This document shows positions 61,101 through 64,000 of a DNA stretch of 64,000 nt, piece after piece (the first letter of the stretch is position 1; every line of letters begins with the position of its first letter). The notes under the pieces were generated by a model that searched no databases, was not told the DNA's origin, and saw nothing but the letters and a program-made list of their open reading frames with translations. The translations under genes and the position numbers were made by a program. Origin of the DNA: Streptomyces malaysiensis subsp. samsunensis (GTDB lineage Bacteria > Actinomycetota > Actinomycetes > Streptomycetales > Streptomycetaceae); the NCBI RefSeq assembly GCF_024519315.1, contig NZ_JANIIC010000045.1, positions 32,536 through 96,535 of the forward strand, in the 5' to 3' direction.

Positions 61101-64000
61101 GGCCCTGTTCGACGCGGCGCTGACCGCCGACCAGGGCCCGCTGACGCTGCTCAGGCCGAGCACCCAGGGGCTGCCGGGCGGCGAGCCCGTGCCCGCGGTG
61201 CTGCGCCACCTGGTGGACGCGCCGTCCGCCGTACCGACGTCGGACGAACCCGCCGCCGCGGAGTTCCGGCGGCGGCTGGCCGCCGAGAGCGAGTCCGGCC
61301 GCCAGCGCACGGCACTGGCGCTGGTGCGGGAGCACGCCGCGGCGGCGCTGGGGCTGGCCTCGGCCGACCCGGTCGAGCCCGGCCAGGCGTTCAGCGCGTT
61401 CGGCTTCACCTCACTCACCGCGGTCGCGCTGCGGAACCGGCTGAACGCGGCCACCGGGGCACGGCTCGCCGCCACGGTGGTCTTCGACCATCCGACCCCG
61501 GCCGCGCTGGCGCGGCATCTGGTGCGCGAGATCACCGGGAGGCGGAGCGAGCACGCTCCGGTGCGGGCGCGCGGGGTGTCCGACGAGCCGGTGGCGATCG
61601 TGGCGATGGGCTGCCACCTCCCGGGCGAGGTCCGCACGCCCGAGGACCTGTGGCGGTTGGTGTCCGACGGCCGCGACGCGATCGGCGGATTCCCGGAGGA
61701 CCGGGGCTGGGACCTGTCCGGGCTGTTCGACCCCGACCCGGACGCCGTGGGCAAGTCCTACGTGCGCGAGGGCGGATTCCTCACCGACGCGGGCGGGTTC
61801 GACGCCGCCTTCTTCGGCATCTCGCCACGTGAGGCGCTGGCCATGGACCCGCAGCAGCGGCTGCTGCTGGAGACCGCGTGGGAGACCTTCGAGAACGCCG
61901 GGATCGACCCGAGTTCGCTGCACGGCACCGACGTCGGTGTGTTCAGCGGAGTGATGTACCACGACTACGGGGCCGACGCGGGGAGTACTGCGGAGGGCCT
62001 GGAGGGCCACCTTGGTGTGGGCAGCGCGGGGAGCGTCGTCTCCGGGCGCGTGGCCTACGCGCTGGGCCTGACCGGGCCCGCGGTGACCGTGGACACCGCC
62101 TGCTCGTCCTCACTGGTGGCGTTGCACCTGGCGGTTCAGGCGGTGCGTACCGGCGAGTGCTCGTTGGCGCTCGCCGGGGGTGTCGCGGTGATGAGCAGGC
62201 CGACATCGTTCATCGAGTTCTCCCGCCAGCGCGGCCTCGCCCCTGACGGGCGTTGCAAGTCCTTCGCGGAGGGCGCCGACGGCACCAACTGGTCCGAGGG
62301 CGTCGGGCTGGTGCTGCTGGAGCGGCTGTCCGACGCCCGTCGCAACGGGCATCAGGTGCTCGCGGTCGTCCGTGGCACGGCCGTCAACCAGGACGGCGCC
62401 TCCAACGGCCTGACCGCGCCCAACGGCCCCTCCCAGGAACGAGTGATCCGGCAGGCATTGGCGAACGCCGGGCTGACGGTGGCCGATGTGGACGCCGTGG
62501 AGGCCCATGGCACCGGCACCGCCCTCGGCGATCCGATCGAGGCCCAGGCCCTGCTGGCCACGTACGGGCAGGAGCGGTCGGAGGATCGGCCGCTGTGGCT
62601 CGGTTCGTTGAAGTCGAACATCGGGCATGCGCAGGCGGCGGCGGGCGTGGCCGGTGTGATCAAGATGGTGCTGGCGATGCGGGGCGGTGTACTGCCGAAG
62701 ACGCTGCACGTGGAACAGCCCACCAGCAAGGTCGACTGGGCTTCGGGTGCGGTGTCCCTGCTCTCCGAGGCCCGGCCCTGGCCGGAGACGGGGCACCCCC
62801 GCCGCGCCGGAGTCTCGTCCTTCGGCGTCAGTGGGACGAACGCACATGTGGTCCTGGAGCAGGCACCGGAAGCGGTCGTGCCCGCGGCGGAGGCGGACGA
62901 CGCGGGTACGCCTGGCTTGGTGGCCACGGGTGGGGTGGTGCCGTGGGTGCTGTCCGCCAAGAGCCCCTCGGCGCTGCGCGCTCAGGCCGAACGTCTCGTC
63001 GGACGCCTGGAGTTGGGCGATGCCCCGCGCGCGGTCGATGTGGGCTGGTCGCTGGCCACCACCCGCGCGGCTCTCGAACACCGCGCGGTCATCCTCGCCA
63101 CCGACACCGAAAGCGGCACGGAAACCGCCCGTGCCCTGGCGGAGGGACGGCCTGACCCGCTTCTGATCACCGGGCAGACTGCGGCGGACGGCAAAACCGT
63201 GTTCGTCTTCCCCGGCCAAGGCGCCCAATGGGCCGGGATGGGGGCACAGCTCCTCAAGACTTCGCCGGTCTTCGCGGCCCGGCTCCATGAGTGTGCCGAG
63301 GCTCTGGCCCCGTACACCGACTGGTCGTTGATCGACGTCATCACCGGTACGCCCGAGGCTCCCTCGCTCGACCGCGTCGATGTCGTCCAGCCCGCCACCT
63401 TCGCCGTGGTCGTATCCCTGGCCGCACTGTGGCAGTCCATCGGCATCCTCCCCGACGCCGTCATCGGGCACTCCCAAGGCGAAATCGCCGCCGCCTGCGT
63501 CGCCGGACACCTCACCCTCCCCACCGCCGCCAAAATCATCACCCTCCGCAGCCAGACCATCGCCCACCACCTCGCCGGACACGGCGGCATGATGTCCCTC
63601 GCCGCCCCCGCCGACACCATCGACCTCACCAACTGGCACGGCAAACTCTGGATCGCCGCCCACAACAGCCCCAACGCCACCGTCATCGCAGGCGACACCG
63701 ACGCCCTCCACGAACTCCACACCCACTACACCGACCAGGGCATCCGAGCCCGCAACATCCCCGTCGACTACGCCTCCCACACCGGACACGTCGACACCAT
63801 CGAAGACCAGCTGGACCACGTACTCAACGGTGTCACCACCTCCACCGGCACCATCCCCTGGCTCTCCACCGTCACCGGCGAGTGGACCGAACCCCACACG
63901 GCTGACGGCGGCTACTGGTTCCGCAACCTCCGCCAGACCGTGCGGTTCGACACCACCGTCCGCACCCTCGCCGACGACGGCTACCGCACCTTCATCGAAG
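58141..64000 (+). CDS. Type I modular polyketide synthase, loading module plus module 1 start (3' end outside window)
   Basis: Visible 1953 residues. Domains: CoA ligase (1-520) with LYTSGTTGLPKG (about 171-182), WYRTGDLGRRDKAG and RTASGKI; a KR-like domain (about 525-1010) with GGDTARG in the NADPH loop and the catalytic Tyr replaced (VVTSAAGVLGSPGRPDR, Arg939) and Asn by Asp943, so it is inactive; ACP (about 1060-1130) with Ser1091 in FGFTSL; KS from 1149 with Cys1321, His1456, His1496; AT with Ser1778 in GHSQG and YASH (1877-1880), the methylmalonyl pattern. The CoL-KR0-ACP loading and N-terminus MLRTDLIRPVPELL resemble ansamycin synthases that use aminohydroxybenzoate starters. Two intragenic repeats lie in the KR. 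Confidence 0.93.
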   Translation, partial: MLRTDLIRPVPELLRANADRFGDKPACSDGHRTVSHAELERRTRRLAGHLAGLRLHPGDRAMICLGNRVETLESYFGVLRANAIAVPVNPRSTDAELSYLLDDSGARLVLTDAAHADQFDRLREQIPELRVVVSGDGPLPKGFIAYEPLPDTEPELAARDDLGLDEVAWMLYTSGTTGLPKGVLSTQRNCLWSLAACYVPVTGLTAEDRVLWPLPLFHSLSHIVCLLAATAVGASTRIVDGVATADVLEALREERSTFVAGVPTLYHHLIEAARERDFAAPELRVALVGGAVATADLVRSFESTFGVPLVDAYGSTETCGAIAVNWPTGPRVEGSCGLPVPGLTVRLVDPDTGADVPAGQEGEFWVSGPNIMAGYHNQPEATAAALRDGWYRTGDLGRRDKAGFCTVTGRIKELVIRAGENIHPGEVEAVLRTVPGVADVAVVGKPHTVLGEVPVAFVVAGPDGFDPSALLATCRERLSYFKVPEEIYEIARVPRTASGKITRHVLLELPARLRAAGDGQYDSLLRLDWVPQPALPGAPAGAGTWALLDGDTLGLAEGLRAAGVDARVVAEGVGGSVAGLVADSVDGLVTDSVADLVTDSVADLVADSVDGLVTDSAGGGGRPAPDVVVVAPPVAGLPDAGQDLVDRLAARLGGWLADDRLAGTKFVVATTGAVATGTEADAPEPLSAALWGVVRSLQAACPGRLTLVDVDLDVDTDLDVDLDVDTDLDLDLDMDMDVDTDTDMDVERAGAAEGDGDGRGAALRRAVENGHDQAAVRTGVLLVPRLTRVSVPAEPGTAPVLDPDGLVVITGGDTARGTALARHLVAGYGARNLLLLSANGLPEEAAAALRSELARDGAQVSMAVCDPADRAALDSVLDAQDRPVTAAVHIEEPGPERSFDTSLRGMTHLEERTRRADPALFVVVTSAAGVLGSPGRPDRAASDQFGEALVRRRRALGLGGLALAWGPLPGEHGTAPVAGAVPLPEALALFDAALTADQGPLTLLRPSTQGLPGGEPVPAVLRHLVDAPSAVPTSDEPAAAEFRRRLAAESESGRQRTALALVREHAAAALGLASADPVEPGQAFSAFGFTSLTAVALRNRLNAATGARLAATVVFDHPTPAALARHLVREITGRRSEHAPVRARGVSDEPVAIVAMGCHLPGEVRTPEDLWRLVSDGRDAIGGFPEDRGWDLSGLFDPDPDAVGKSYVREGGFLTDAGGFDAAFFGISPREALAMDPQQRLLLETAWETFENAGIDPSSLHGTDVGVFSGVMYHDYGADAGSTAEGLEGHLGVGSAGSVVSGRVAYALGLTGPAVTVDTACSSSLVALHLAVQAVRTGECSLALAGGVAVMSRPTSFIEFSRQRGLAPDGRCKSFAEGADGTNWSEGVGLVLLERLSDARRNGHQVLAVVRGTAVNQDGASNGLTAPNGPSQERVIRQALANAGLTVADVDAVEAHGTGTALGDPIEAQALLATYGQERSEDRPLWLGSLKSNIGHAQAAAGVAGVIKMVLAMRGGVLPKTLHVEQPTSKVDWASGAVSLLSEARPWPETGHPRRAGVSSFGVSGTNAHVVLEQAPEAVVPAAEADDAGTPGLVATGGVVPWVLSAKSPSALRAQAERLVGRLELGDAPRAVDVGWSLATTRAALEHRAVILATDTESGTETARALAEGRPDPLLITGQTAADGKTVFVFPGQGAQWAGMGAQLLKTSPVFAARLHECAEALAPYTDWSLIDVITGTPEAPSLDRVDVVQPATFAVVVSLAALWQSIGILPDAVIGHSQGEIAAACVAGHLTLPTAAKIITLRSQTIAHHLAGHGGMMSLAAPADTIDLTNWHGKLWIAAHNSPNATVIAGDTDALHELHTHYTDQGIRARNIPVDYASHTGHVDTIEDQLDHVLNGVTTSTGTIPWLSTVTGEWTEPHTADGGYWFRNLRQTVRFDTTVRTLADDGYRTFIE
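59878..59988 (+). repeat. 24-bp tandem repeat inside the loading KR
   Basis: Four and a half in-frame copies of an 8-residue unit (LVADSVDG, LVTDSVAD, LVTDSVAD, LVADSVDG, LVTDS) at codons 580-616. The nucleotide unit is CTCGTGACCGACTCGGTTGC plus four bases. It sits in the structural half of the inactive KR. Confidence 0.95.
60265..60378 (+). repeat. Hexanucleotide microsatellite coding an Asp-alternating tract
   Basis: Nineteen GAC-NNG pairs encode 38 residues alternating Asp with Val, Leu, Thr or Met (codons 709-746) immediately after LTLV of the KR. The unit GACSTG/GACACG has six-base period with few exceptions. Confidence 0.95.

Noticed and set aside
1..64000. tRNA, rRNA and riboswitch genes
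   Set aside because: Scanning for T-loop motifs, CCA-adjacent acceptor stems and well-known riboswitch cores gave nothing convincing.

Overview
The window looks like the chromosome of a Streptomyces or close relative. It is uniformly high in GC, shows extreme third-position GC bias, and uses GTG/TTG starts and four-base stop/start overlaps throughout. Most genes are typical of that genus (EtfAB, DUF6421/DUF6986 families, SARP/LAL-era polyketide genes, many paired membrane and regulator genes). I saw no tRNA, rRNA, CRISPR array or intact insertion sequence.

Left part (1-30.5 kb) is mostly housekeeping and catabolic: a histidine kinase cut by the left edge, a geranylgeranyl-reductase-family oxidoreductase, an M20 dipeptidase, a P-loop/NUDIX fusion, a sugar ABC importer divergent from a secreted GH27 alpha-galactosidase, a membrane Ser/Thr kinase, a ROK kinase divergent from a LacI regulator, small membrane and lipoprotein genes, a DUF6986 aldolase-like gene, etfBA, a flavin reductase preceded by a 26-residue Cys-containing leader peptide, a thioredoxin, a PlsC-type acyltransferase, and a translationally coupled DUF6421-SDR-threonine aldolase operon.

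From 30.5 to 33.4 kb there is a small accessory island: a 46-residue protein with a perfect ribosome binding site, a GRDP-like protein, a serine-recombinase-like N-terminal protein, and a divergent XRE/TPR regulator carrying a TTA codon. From 33.5 to 43.7 kb come a PPOX protein, membrane proteins, M56 and M24 peptidases, PAP2 phosphatase and pirin. Between PAP2 and pirin lies a decayed block (MFS transporter and acyl-CoA ligase that both lost their 5' ends at the same junction, plus a 3'-truncated nitronate monooxygenase and an intact O-methyltransferase), flanked by two diverged copies of an approximately 77-bp PAP2/pirin junction sequence.

From 44.5 to 56.2 kb a single-strand run of ten genes forms what I read as a metallophore system: ATP-grasp ligase, DUF364/DUF4213 heavy-metal-chelation-type protein, cysteine-synthase-family PLP enzyme, enolase-superfamily epimerase, MFS exporter, SAM methyltransferase, then a complete Opp/Nik-type ABC importer. 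Its promoter carries a Zur-like box lying exactly between the -35 and -10 hexamers. A LysE exporter and a His-rich metal-binding protein sit just beyond its 3' end. This is the strongest candidate for an undescribed system.

The right end (58.1 kb onward) is the start of a type I modular polyketide synthase with a CoA-ligase / inactive KR / ACP loading module like those of ansamycin synthases, followed by KS and a methylmalonyl-type AT cut by the window edge. A 59-bp promoter element upstream of this PKS is repeated, about 83% identical and without gaps, upstream of the O-methyltransferase 17.5 kb away, implying shared control.
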